From positions 1,674,001-1,738,000 of the forward strand of contig CAVSXT010000005.1 in the NCBI GenBank assembly GCA_963732005.1: a DNA stretch of 64,000 nt, read 5' to 3'. Positions within the stretch are counted from its first letter, which is position 1; each line of letters begins with the position of its first letter. The position numbers and the translations under genes were made by a program. Shown here one piece after another: positions 42,527 to 50,748 of the stretch. The DNA comes from JASLEW01 sp963732005 (lineage in GTDB: Bacteria; Acidobacteriota; Thermoanaerobaculia; Multivoradales; UBA5704). The notes beneath the pieces were generated by a model. The model made no database searches. It worked only from the letters and a program-made list of their open reading frames with translations, and was not told the DNA's origin.

Positions 42527-43300
42527 TCAGTCCGGCCTGGCGGTTAGCGCTGCTGCGCCGGTGCGCGCGAGTCGGAACGACTGGGCGAGCTGGTCGGCCG
42601 CGGCGCGCGCCTTGGCGAGGATCTTCGGGCTGACGCAGGCTTGGCGGTAATAGGCATTCACCCGCTCGCGCTGCTTCTGCTCCGCGCGCGAACCGCCCTT
42701 TCCATCCGCCGGAGCCCACGGCAGGCTCTCGGGGGCCGGGAAGTCGCAGTTGCCCACGCGGGTGCTCAGCTCGATCAGGTTGGAGCCGCGCTGCGCATAG
42801 ATATAGATGGCGAGGCCGACACCCGGCGGGTCCTGCGTGTCGCCGGCGAGGAAGGCCGCCTGCGAATCGGCGCCGGCGAGCTTCACCCCGTCGAGCCGCG
42901 CGAGGAAAACCGAGATGTACCCGGCGCCGCCGATCCGGGAGGTCGTGACCTCGGCGCCAAGGGCCGGCGGCCGGCCCCCGACGATGGCGCGGAATGCCGA
43001 GCAGATCTCGCGCTCCGACGGCCGCTTGCAGAGGCTGAGGTCGGTGACCGCCATGAACGTGCCCACGTCGCTGGGAAGGGAGTAGTAGACGGCGAGTGGC
43101 ATCTCCGAGCCCTCGTCGCCAGGATCGCCCAGCTGGTCGTCGAAGGTCCGAGTGAAGCGCTCCGCATCGGCGGGAGCGGTCTTGATCGCGGCGAGCGTCG
43201 GCGGCAGCGCCGCTTTCGGCGCCGGAGCCGCCGCCGCCTGTAACGCGCCGGCCCAGGAGAGCAACATGACGAGTTGGAGCGCGGCGCCACGGGTCAGCAT
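42527..43300 (-). CDS. Secreted protein of unknown function
   Basis: 257 aa. ATG 43300 has GGAGAG upstream and opens a signal peptide (LVMLLSWAGALQAAAAP). The mature part is mixed alpha/beta with two Cys (LCKRPSEREIC), a strand-rich centre (GLAIYIYAQRGSNLIELS) and a helical C-terminus. No family recognised. An upstream ATG at 43375 would add 25 residues and bury the signal. Divergent from the nuclease-PIN pair. Confidence 0.65.
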   Translation of the reverse strand: MLTRGAALQLVMLLSWAGALQAAAAPAPKAALPPTLAAIKTAPADAERFTRTFDDQLGDPGDEGSEMPLAVYYSLPSDVGTFMAVTDLSLCKRPSEREICSAFRAIVGGRPPALGAEVTTSRIGGAGYISVFLARLDGVKLAGADSQAAFLAGDTQDPPGVGLAIYIYAQRGSNLIELSTRVGNCDFPAPESLPWAPADGKGGSRAEQKQRERVNAYYRQACVSPKILAKARAAADQLAQSFRLARTGAAALTARPD

Positions 43301-43484
43301 CGGGTCTCTCCATTCCGGGCGGCAGCTCACATCCCGCCCTCCTTCGAAGCGCACGGCCGCAGCGTCCGGGGACATCGGTGCGCCAGCCGGGGCAGGCAGG
43401 CGCAGGACCTGGCAGAGGGCCTTGCATAGAGGTATGATGCTCCGGGATGACGATCAACCACGAAGCGTACGTGTGGAGAAGCGG

Positions 43485-43955
43485 ATGGCAGCTCTGAACG
43501 ACTTCGGCGCCGACATCATCGCCTACAGCCGCGACAGGCGACTGGTCATGCTGGGAGAGGTCAAGAACAAGAAGAACACCTCTCCACATTGGGCAGCTCA
43601 GCTAAGGCGGAACATTCTCTCGCACGGGAGGGAGGCGCCGAGAAGCGACTACTACTTCGTAGCGACTCCCGATCGCCTGTACCTGTGGAGGCGCGCCGAA
43701 GGGGCAGCACCCGACGCGCCACCCATTGCCATCGAAGCACGAGCGATCTTCTCTCCCTATTTCACGAGAGCCGGCGTCCCGCCTGAGGATGCCAGCTCGC
43801 CGGCCTTCGAAATGGTGGTGGCCGCTTGGCTATCGGACATTGCGCGATCCGAAGAGATACGCGCAAAGTCTGGCGCTGAAGCCCCGTCCCTCGTCGAGTC
43901 TGGATTCCTCGAAGCGATCAAAGACGGGCAAATCGCGTACGACACGGCCGCGTGA
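43485..43955 (+). CDS. PD-(D/E)XK-like predicted nuclease
   Basis: 156 aa from ATG 43485 (GGAG 6 nt upstream); GTG 43473 and ATG 43434/43437 are in-frame alternatives. FGADIIAYSRDRRLVMLGEVKNKK, split here as D10 then E25-x-K27, fits the PD-(D/E)XK catalytic pattern, followed by a helix with Gln (WAAQLRRNIL) and a strand pair (DYYFVATPDRLYLW) as in type I restriction HsdR-like cores. C-terminal half helical. Its stop overlaps the PIN gene start by 4 nt (GTGA), so the two act as a coupled pair. A TATGAT hexamer at 43433-43438 is a possible -10. Confidence 0.55.
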   Translation: MAALNDFGADIIAYSRDRRLVMLGEVKNKKNTSPHWAAQLRRNILSHGREAPRSDYYFVATPDRLYLWRRAEGAAPDAPPIAIEARAIFSPYFTRAGVPPEDASSPAFEMVVAAWLSDIARSEEIRAKSGAEAPSLVESGFLEAIKDGQIAYDTAA

Positions 43956-44566
43956 TCGCTTACGTAGAATCGAATTTCGTTCTCGAGCTGGCGCTGTTGC
44001 AGGCATCGCATGCGAGCTGCGAGGCCATCTTGCGACTCTGCGAGGAAGGAAGTGTGCAGCTTGTGGTCCCCGCTTTCTCTCTCGCAGAGCCCTACGAGAC
44101 GCTGGGCAGGAGGCAAGCTCAGCGCAAGCAGCTAAAAAGGGCGGTCGAGAAAGAACTCGAGCAGCTTGCCCGCACCTCGTCATACACCCAGCGGCTCAGC
44201 GACTTCGGAGAGCTCACCTCCATCCTCATCGATAGTGCTCATGAAGAGATAAAGCGTCTCGATGAGGTGAGCGCGAGGCTTCTCCAGGTGGCCGAAGTAC
44301 TCCCCATGGACAGCTCGATTCTCGCCGCGGCCGCTCGTCACCGAGCAGCCGGTGCTCTCTCTCCGCAGGACGCCGTCGTTTATGCGTCGATCCTGTCACA
44401 CCTCGACTCTGCCGGTGCACCGACCACGAGCTGCTTTTTGAACGCCGACAGGCGGGATTTCGACGACCCGGACATCGTAGAGAAGCTGGCAAGCCGTCAG
44501 TGCAAGCTGATCCCTCGATTCGATCACGGACATCAATACCTCCTTCACTCTCGATCATCGCCTTAA
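43952..44566 (+). CDS. PIN-domain-like protein
   Basis: 204 aa from GTG 43952. PIN-type layout: an opening strand YVESNFVLELAL in which the usual first Asp is Glu (E6), a second acidic site in PAFSLAEPYE (E46), then SPQDAVVYASILSHL and FLNADRRDFDDPDI with late Asp residues. PIN proteins are Mg2+-dependent RNases, usually VapC toxins; at 204 aa this is longer than typical VapC and its partner is nuclease-like instead of a DNA-binding antitoxin. The two genes overlap at GTGA. Less GC-rich than the flanking core genes. Confidence 0.6.
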   Translation: MIAYVESNFVLELALLQASHASCEAILRLCEEGSVQLVVPAFSLAEPYETLGRRQAQRKQLKRAVEKELEQLARTSSYTQRLSDFGELTSILIDSAHEEIKRLDEVSARLLQVAEVLPMDSSILAAAARHRAAGALSPQDAVVYASILSHLDSAGAPTTSCFLNADRRDFDDPDIVEKLASRQCKLIPRFDHGHQYLLHSRSSP

Positions 44567-44902
44567 GGGCTCGCTCGCCGAGTACTCCCCCGCCACGCGC
44601 AACCACTTCCGGGCGCTCACGGCAACGCGCAACGGTCCTTGCCGCGGCTGAAGCGCAACTCAGGTACGAGCCCATGGTCGAGACTCGCAGCCGGAAGCCG
44701 ATGAGACCCAACCCTGGACCGCTCGCGGTTTCACCGCCACGGCCCGATCGGTGCTGCTCGCCGGCTCGTCGCCGCAGGACGCTGGCGAGCACGCGCTGCT
44801 CCATATCAAGTGCAACCTCTCGGCCCTGGGGACGCCCCTCGGCTTCAGCCTTCAGGGCTATCGCGTACGCGGAGCGAGGGGCGGAGAGGTTCGAGACGCC
44901 CG
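44567..44902. other. Gap holding gene remnants
   Basis: 336 nt between the PIN gene and the VWA-like gene. Apart from the AAA_25 fragment (44700-44889) it has no gene. A short stretch at its start reads LKGSLAEYSPATRNHFRALT, in no known context. Confidence 0.5.
44700..44889 (+). pseudogene. Fragment of an AAA_25-type ATPase
   Basis: The frame reads ETQPWTARGFTATARSVLLA, then GSSPQDAGEHALLHIKCNLS and ALGTPLGFSLQG. This matches the part of AAA_25/RepA-like ATPases written (V)LLAGS-x(5)-ALxHIKxNLxxLGxxLGxxLxG. The Walker motifs upstream are missing and the frame dies soon after. No start or ribosome site. It lies just before the VWA-like gene, which is on the other strand. Confidence 0.5.
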
Positions 44903-46243
44903 TCATGGCGACACGCTGGACGCCACCAGCTCGAGGCGGCTGTCCCCGCTGCCGGTGGTGCCGGAGGTACCGCCGCCGGGCGCCAGGGTGATCGACTGCG
45001 GCAGGTGGCGCCCCTCCAGCCAGACGATCTGCTGCGCCAGCACCTCCTCCTTGAGCTGCTTGTACGCGGCTTCGAGGCCCAGGGGGGTCGAGATGTCGGC
45101 GATCGGGCCCCAGTCCTCCGGGCGCAGGCTGCTCTTGTTGGTGGACCAGACGAAGAACGGCACGCCGGCGGCGGCCAGGTAGGCGCGCACCGCGGCCGGC
45201 GAGAAACGGCTGCCGTCGGGGACGCCGTCGCCGCTGCCGGCGATCAGCACCACGGCGCGCGGCGTCTGGCGGTCGAGGGCATGCTGGCCGGCCACCGCCA
45301 CCGCGTCGGCGAGCTGCGGCCGGCCGGGAATGTCGAAGCGCCCCGCCAGCATCAGGCGAGCCAGGTAGAACTGCTCCGAGATGAAGGCCGGGGAGATGTC
45401 GAACAGCTCGGAGGTGGTGTGACCCTCGACCGCGTGCTTGGCGATCGGCGAGACGAAGTAGAACAGGAGGTGATCGACGGGCTTGAAATGGCCGTAGAGG
45501 TAAGCGCTCGGGCTGAGCTGCCTGGCGTACAGCAGGTTCTCGGCGCCGGCGGCCCGCACCACGAACACCTCGGGCGGCTCCCGCTCGACCGCGGCGACCG
45601 CCGCCGGCCGGCCGGCCGCCAGGAAGCGGCCCGCCAGCTCCCCGGAGGTCAGCAGCCTGACCGGCTTGCCCGGCCCGCCGGTGCGCACCGGCACCGCCGT
45701 CAGCTCGGTCGCCACGTCGCTGTCATAGTCGCCGGTCAGCACCAGCTCCTTGCGCGCCTCGAGGCCGCCCGCAAACCGCAGCCTGGCCGAGAGCACGTGG
45801 GCCGCGCCGGCCGTGGGGATCACCAGCGGCGCCCGCGCGTCCGCGTCGAGCGGGAGCCGTTCGCCGTCAAGGCTCAGCTCGACCGCGGAAGGTGGTTTGC
45901 CGGTGAGGGTGTCCCAGGTGAGCCGCGCGGTGCGGGTCCGGGTCACGCCCGAGCTTTCGAGCACGATGCCGACCTCCGCCGGCGGCCGCGGCAGGTTCAG
46001 CCACTGCTCGGCCCGGGCGACCTCGCTGCCGTCGGCGGCGAGCCCCCGCGCTTCGAGGTGGTGCGGCAGCAGGGCCGCTCCGAGATCCACGCTGGCGCTC
46101 CATGGTGGCGCTCCAACCTTGATCACCACGCTCTGACCGTCCAGCACCAGATCGACCGCCGCGACCCCGGGCCCGGCGTCGACCGCCACCGTCTGGGCGC
46201 CGTTGACCAGGCCGAGGAACAGGGTGAGAAACGCGATCTGCAT
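44903..46243 (-). CDS. Secreted VWA-like protein
   Basis: 446 aa. ATG 46243 with GGGAGG upstream; N-terminal signal (IAFLTLFLGLVNGA). Two Ig-like segments at about 20-170 precede a region resembling acidobacterial VWA-related proteins (AVAVAGQHALDRQTPRAVVL, GVPFFVWSTNKSSL). The canonical DxSxS metal site was not seen, so metal binding is doubtful. The C-terminus ends in Gly/Ser-rich sequence. No operon partner; the permease gene is 149 nt upstream. Confidence 0.6.
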   Translation of the reverse strand: MQIAFLTLFLGLVNGAQTVAVDAGPGVAAVDLVLDGQSVVIKVGAPPWSASVDLGAALLPHHLEARGLAADGSEVARAEQWLNLPRPPAEVGIVLESSGVTRTRTARLTWDTLTGKPPSAVELSLDGERLPLDADARAPLVIPTAGAAHVLSARLRFAGGLEARKELVLTGDYDSDVATELTAVPVRTGGPGKPVRLLTSGELAGRFLAAGRPAAVAAVEREPPEVFVVRAAGAENLLYARQLSPSAYLYGHFKPVDHLLFYFVSPIAKHAVEGHTTSELFDISPAFISEQFYLARLMLAGRFDIPGRPQLADAVAVAGQHALDRQTPRAVVLIAGSGDGVPDGSRFSPAAVRAYLAAAGVPFFVWSTNKSSLRPEDWGPIADISTPLGLEAAYKQLKEEVLAQQIVWLEGRHLPQSITLAPGGGTSGTTGSGDSRLELVASSVSP

Positions 46244-46392
46244 GAGACACCTCCCTGCCGCCGCCGGGGCGGCAATCCCGGCGCGTCATCCAAGATCCTA
46301 CAACCGGCGCGGGGCGGTGGGGGTTCCGGCAGCTCCGACGCTGGGCGGCGCGTCGCGGGAAGACGCCGCGCACCGGACCGGCACCGCGATAG

Positions 46393-48813
46393 CTACTCGT
46401 GCCGCAGCGCCACCAGGGGGTCGACGCGGGTCGCCCGGCGGCCCGGCAGCCAGGTGGCGAGCAGGCCGGTCGCGGCGAGGAGCAACGGCACGATCGCCAG
46501 GGTGAGCGGGTCGCGCGAGCTGACGCCGTAGAGCAGGGTGTCGAGCAGCCGGCCGGTGGCCAGGGCGCCGGCCAGACCGGCGGCGATGCCCAGGGCGACG
46601 GGGCGCATCCCCTGTCCGATCACCAGACGCAACACCCCTGCCGGGGAGGCGCCGAGGGCCAGCCGGACGCCGATCTCCGGCGTGCGCTGGGTGACCGCGT
46701 AGCTGATCACGCCGTAGACGCCGACCGCCGCCAGCAGCAGGGCGATGGCGGCGAAGAGGGCGAGCAGCACGGCGTTGAAGCGCCGGCCGGCAATCGAATC
46801 GGCGACCACCTCGTCCATCGGCTGCACCCTCCAGGCCGCCAGCTCGGGGTCGAGCTGGCGGAGCTCGGCGCGCACCGGGCCGGCGAGGCGCCGCGGATCG
46901 GCGCTGGTGCGCACCACCAGGGTGGCGCTTGCCGTTGGCCACTGCGGGAGCGGCAGGTAGATCTCCGAGCTCGGCTCGACGACCAGCTGGTCGTGCCGCA
47001 CGTCGCCGACGATGCCGACGATGGTCCGCCAGGTGGCGCCCGTCCACGTCGAGCTGTCGAAGGTGAATCGCTTGCCGACCGGGTCCTGGTGCGGGAAGAG
47101 GCGCCGCGCCATCGCCTGGTTGATCAGCGCCACCGCCGGCGCCCTGGCGTCGTCGGACGGCAACAGGCCGCGGCCGCGGAGCTGCGGCACGCGCAGGGTG
47201 CGGAGGTAGTCGGAGGTGACCACCCGGATGTTGGCGTTCGGGGCGTCCTGCGGCCGCGCCGGGCGATGCCCCGCGACCTCGAAGCTGAGGTTGAAGGTCT
47301 CGCCGGAGAGCGGTAGCGGCATGCCGGCGCCGGCCCCGGTCACGCCCGGCAGCGCCTGGATGCGACGCAGGAGCGAATCGAAGAAAGCGATCTGCTGCGC
47401 GTCCTGCGGGTAGCGCGACTGCGGCAGGCCGACCTTGAGGGTGAGCAGGCCGTGCGGATCGAAGCCGGGGTCGATCCGGGACACGCCGTCGAAGCTGCGC
47501 AGCAGCAGGCCCGCGCCGGCGAGCAGCACCAGCGCCACGGCCACCTCGAGGAACACCAGGCCGCTCCGCGCCAGGCGGGCGCGGGCGCCGCCGGTGGACG
47601 ACCTGCCGCCGGCTTTGAGTGTCCCCTGCAGGTCGGCGTGCGACGCCTGCAGGGCGGGGAGGAGGCCGAAGATCAGGCCGGTCGCGAGCGACAGAGCGAA
47701 GGTGAAGGCAAGCACCTGGCCGTCGAGCCGGATGCCGGCGGCGCGGGGGATCTTGTCGCCGGCGAGCGCCAGCAGGGCGTGCGTCCCCCACGCCGCGAGC
47801 AGCAGGCCGAGCGCGCCGCCGGCGGCGGCCAGCAGCAGGCTCTCGGTGAGCAGCTGGCGCAGCAGGCGGCCGCGGCCCGCGCCCAGCGCGCTGCGCAGCG
47901 CCACCTCGCGCTCGCGCCGCGCCATGCGGGCCAGCAGCAGGTTGGCGACGTTGGCGCAGGCGACGAGCAGCACCAGGCCGACGGTTCCCATCAGCACCTC
48001 GAGCGCCGGCCGCACGTCCTCGACCACCAGATCGGGCAGCGGTTCGAGGAGGACCCCCCAGCCGTCGTTGGAACGGCGGTGGGCGCGCTCCAGCCGCGCC
48101 GCGATGCCGCTCATCTCGCTCTGCGCCCGCGCCAGCGTCACCCCCGGTTTCAGCCGGCCCCAGGCCAGGAACCGGTGGGCGCCGCGCTCCGCCTCGTCGA
48201 TCGCCAGCGGCAGCGGCACCCAGACCTCGGTCTGGGCCGGCAGCGCCAGCTCCCGCGGCAGGATGCCGATGACGGTGTAGGGCTGGCTGTCCAGGACGAT
48301 GCTGCGCCCCAGGATCTTCGGATCGGCGCCCCACACCCGCCGCCAGAGGGTCTCGCCGAGGATCGCCACCGGCTCGGCGCCGGGCCGCTCCTCGGCGGCA
48401 GCGAAGGTGCGGCCGAGCCGCATCGGGCTGCGCAACAGCTCGCGGAATCCGGCCGTCACCCTGGCGCCGCGCAGCCGTTCGGGATCGCGCCCCGGCGCCG
48501 TCAGGTTGAAGCTGGTGACGCGGCATGCGACCAGCGGCGCGAAGGCGTGGTTCTCCTGGCGCCAATCGGCGAAGTTGGGCAGCGAGACGGAGAAGCGCGG
48601 CAGGCCGATCCGCGGATTGGACTCCATGACCGCGGTCAGGCGGTCGGGCTCGCCGTAAGGCAGGGGCGCGAGCAGCACGCCGCGCACGACGCTGAAGATC
48701 GCCGAGTTGGCGCCGATCCCGAGCGCCAGAGCCGCCAGGGCGGCGGCGGTGAAGGCAGGTGTCTTCCTGAGATCGCGAAGGGCGAAGCGGAGGTCGTGCC
48801 AGAGGGTCTCCAG
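46393..48813 (-). CDS. Orphan FtsX/MacB-type permease (ADOP)
   Basis: 806 aa if it starts at CTG 48813. There are two FtsX units, each a long extracytoplasmic loop (MacB_PCD) flanked by four helices, as in acidobacterial duplicated orphan permeases. It starts (M)ETLWHDLRFALRDLRKTP, then GIGANSAIFSVV, and ends ATRVDPLVALRHE. An in-frame TAG lies 30 nt before the CTG, AAAGGA is well placed, and no ATG/GTG/TTG falls between, so CTG is the likely start. The GTG at 48687 would lose helix 1. No ATP-binding partner gene is adjacent, as is usual for this family. Confidence 0.88.
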   Translation of the reverse strand: METLWHDLRFALRDLRKTPAFTAAALAALALGIGANSAIFSVVRGVLLAPLPYGEPDRLTAVMESNPRIGLPRFSVSLPNFADWRQENHAFAPLVACRVTSFNLTAPGRDPERLRGARVTAGFRELLRSPMRLGRTFAAAEERPGAEPVAILGETLWRRVWGADPKILGRSIVLDSQPYTVIGILPRELALPAQTEVWVPLPLAIDEAERGAHRFLAWGRLKPGVTLARAQSEMSGIAARLERAHRRSNDGWGVLLEPLPDLVVEDVRPALEVLMGTVGLVLLVACANVANLLLARMARREREVALRSALGAGRGRLLRQLLTESLLLAAAGGALGLLLAAWGTHALLALAGDKIPRAAGIRLDGQVLAFTFALSLATGLIFGLLPALQASHADLQGTLKAGGRSSTGGARARLARSGLVFLEVAVALVLLAGAGLLLRSFDGVSRIDPGFDPHGLLTLKVGLPQSRYPQDAQQIAFFDSLLRRIQALPGVTGAGAGMPLPLSGETFNLSFEVAGHRPARPQDAPNANIRVVTSDYLRTLRVPQLRGRGLLPSDDARAPAVALINQAMARRLFPHQDPVGKRFTFDSSTWTGATWRTIVGIVGDVRHDQLVVEPSSEIYLPLPQWPTASATLVVRTSADPRRLAGPVRAELRQLDPELAAWRVQPMDEVVADSIAGRRFNAVLLALFAAIALLLAAVGVYGVISYAVTQRTPEIGVRLALGASPAGVLRLVIGQGMRPVALGIAAGLAGALATGRLLDTLLYGVSSRDPLTLAIVPLLLAATGLLATWLPGRRATRVDPLVALRHE

Positions 48814-49109
48814 GGCCGATCCTTTCTCGGGCCGGGGTGCCTACCGGCCGGTCTCGGGCCGTGCCTGCCGGCCGGTTCCTCCTGCCATATCGCCTGGCGG
48901 TCTCTTGGTTTCGCCAGGACGACCCGGGCCGTGCCGGCGCCGCGACCGGGGGGCACCGGCTTTTCGGCGCAGTACACTAAGGCCGGCGCGGGCGCTGCCC
49001 GCGATGGGTGCGTGGTGGATGCCGGCTTCAGCCCTCGGGTCGCCGGCTCGCATGACGGCGGCCAATCCGGCGATCGCGCACCACCGCCGGCCCGGAAAGG
49101 AGACCTGGC

Positions 49110-49652
49110 TTGACCACGACCTCGCAGACGGATCCGCGGAACGAGCAAGAGCCCGGCCGGCGGGGAGCCCCCGACGGCGATCCCAAGCTGGCGCTGCTCC
49201 GCCATGCGGTGGCGACCCTCGCCTACCGCGGCGGCAAGACCCTGCGCGGCAGTCCTCCCGGGTTCGGCGACTTCCGGGTGGCGCCGGGCACGCGCACGCC
49301 GGCCGAGATCCTGGCTCACCTGGGCGACCTGCTGGACTGGGCGGCGTCGCAGGTCAGAGGCAAGACGGCCTGGAGGGCTTCGCCGCCGCTGGCGTGGGAG
49401 CAGGAGGTGGCGCGTTTCTTCGCCGCCCTGGCGGCGCTCGACGCGCAGCTGGCCGGCGGCGCGCCGCCGGACATGCAGATCGAGAAGCTGTTCCAGGGCG
49501 CCATCGCGGACGCCTTCACCCACGTCGGCCAGCTGGCCATGCTGCGCCGCATCGCCGGCGCACCGGTGCGCGGCGAGAACTACGGGCGCGCGGACATCGC
49601 GGCCGGCCGGGTCGGCCCCGAGCAGGCGCCGCCCGCCCTCGAGTTCGATTGA
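49110..49652 (+). CDS. DinB/YfiT-like four-helix protein
   Basis: 180 aa from TTG 49110 with AAAGGAG 7 nt upstream. Helical throughout; TPAEILAHLGDLLDW and ADAFTHVGQLAMLRRIAGAP supply His residues at positions typical of DinB-fold metal sites, and PVRGENYGRADI ends the domain. Some members are thiol-dependent S-transferases; others have no known activity. 70 nt before thrB on the same strand, so co-transcription is possible. Confidence 0.65.
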   Translation: MTTTSQTDPRNEQEPGRRGAPDGDPKLALLRHAVATLAYRGGKTLRGSPPGFGDFRVAPGTRTPAEILAHLGDLLDWAASQVRGKTAWRASPPLAWEQEVARFFAALAALDAQLAGGAPPDMQIEKLFQGAIADAFTHVGQLAMLRRIAGAPVRGENYGRADIAAGRVGPEQAPPALEFD

Positions 49653-49722
49653 GCGGAGGGACCCTGGCGGCGGGGCCGAGGGATCGCCGGGCAGGAGGCC
49701 TGCCGGGGCGAGGGCTCGATCG

Positions 49723-50748
49723 ATGAGCAGCTGCCGGGCCTACGGCCCCGCTTGCATCGGCAACCTGGCGGCGGGCTTCGACGTGCTCGGAGCGGCGATC
49801 GAGCCGGAGAGCGGAGAGCTCTGGGGCGACGTGGTGGAGGTGGTGGAGCTGTCCGGGCCGGCGAGGCAGGTCGAGCGACCGGACCTGGACATGGCGGCAG
49901 CGAGGCCGGCGCCAGCGGTCACCCTGACCTGCGACGGGCCTTTCGCTCACCTGCTGCCGGCGGATCCGGCCGAAAACCTGGCCGTGCTTGCCTGCGCCGC
50001 CTTCGCGCGGCGGCTGGGCCGGCCGCTGCCGCGCCTGGAGTTGCGGCTGCACAAGGGGCTGCCGGTGGGCAGCGGCCTGGGATCGAGCAGCGCCACCGTG
50101 GTGGCGGTGGTGCGCGCGCTCGACGCCCTGCTGGGCCGGCCGCTGGACGACGCCGGCCTGCTGGCGGTGGCGGGCGAGGCGGAGGCGCAAGCCGCCGGGG
50201 CTCCCCACCTGGACAACGTGGCGGCGGCGCTGCTCGGTGGCTTGCGCCTGGTCGATCCGGGCGGGCAGGCCAGGCGGCTGCCGTTTCCGGAGGACCTGCG
50301 CTTGGTGGTGGCGGTCCCGGCGCTGACCCTGACCACCCGGGTGGCCCGGGCGGCGCTGCCGGCCGCGGTGCCGCTGGGGCTGGCGGTGGCCCACGCCCAG
50401 AACCTGGCGGCGCTGGTGCACGCCCTGCACGCCGGCGACCGCGAGCTGCTGCGGGACTGCCTGCGCGACCTGCTGGTGGAGCCCCATCGCGCCGGCCTGG
50501 TGCCGGGCTTCCGGGCGGTGCAGGCCGCGGCGCTGGCCGCCGGGGCCTGGGGATGCAGCCTCTCCGGCGCCGGGCCGGCGGTGTTCGCCGTCGCCGCGGC
50601 CGGAGATGCGCCGGCGGTCGGCGAGGCGATGCGGCGGGCCTGGGCGGGCGCCGGGGTCGCCGCGGAAGACAGGGTCTGCGTGCTCGACCACCGGGGGGCG
50701 CGCCTGGTGCCGGGAGACGCCGGCGGGCCGGAGAACGGGTGCGGCTGA
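49723..50748 (+). CDS. thrB: Homoserine kinase (GHMP family)
   Basis: 341 aa. PACIGNLAAGFDVLGAAIE opens the GHMP fold, the ATP loop GLPVGSGLGSSSA lies at about 112-124, and GCSLSGAGPAVFAV is the C-terminal GHMP motif. It phosphorylates L-homoserine to O-phosphohomoserine. ATG 49723 follows GCGAGGG. The stop overlaps the thrC start by 10 nt, so the last two steps of threonine synthesis are encoded together; no homoserine dehydrogenase is here. Confidence 0.95.
   Translation: MSSCRAYGPACIGNLAAGFDVLGAAIEPESGELWGDVVEVVELSGPARQVERPDLDMAAARPAPAVTLTCDGPFAHLLPADPAENLAVLACAAFARRLGRPLPRLELRLHKGLPVGSGLGSSSATVVAVVRALDALLGRPLDDAGLLAVAGEAEAQAAGAPHLDNVAAALLGGLRLVDPGGQARRLPFPEDLRLVVAVPALTLTTRVARAALPAAVPLGLAVAHAQNLAALVHALHAGDRELLRDCLRDLLVEPHRAGLVPGFRAVQAAALAAGAWGCSLSGAGPAVFAVAAAGDAPAVGEAMRRAWAGAGVAAEDRVCVLDHRGARLVPGDAGGPENGCG

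Noticed and set aside
43433..43484. Start of the PD-(D/E)XK-like gene at ATG 43434 or 43437
   Set aside because: These codons overlap a TATGAT hexamer that looks like a -10; ATG 43485 has the better ribosome site. Not certain.
46298..48565. 755-codon open frame overlapping the orphan permease on the same strand
   Set aside because: Arg/Pro-rich, lacks membrane helices and runs in another frame of the permease gene.
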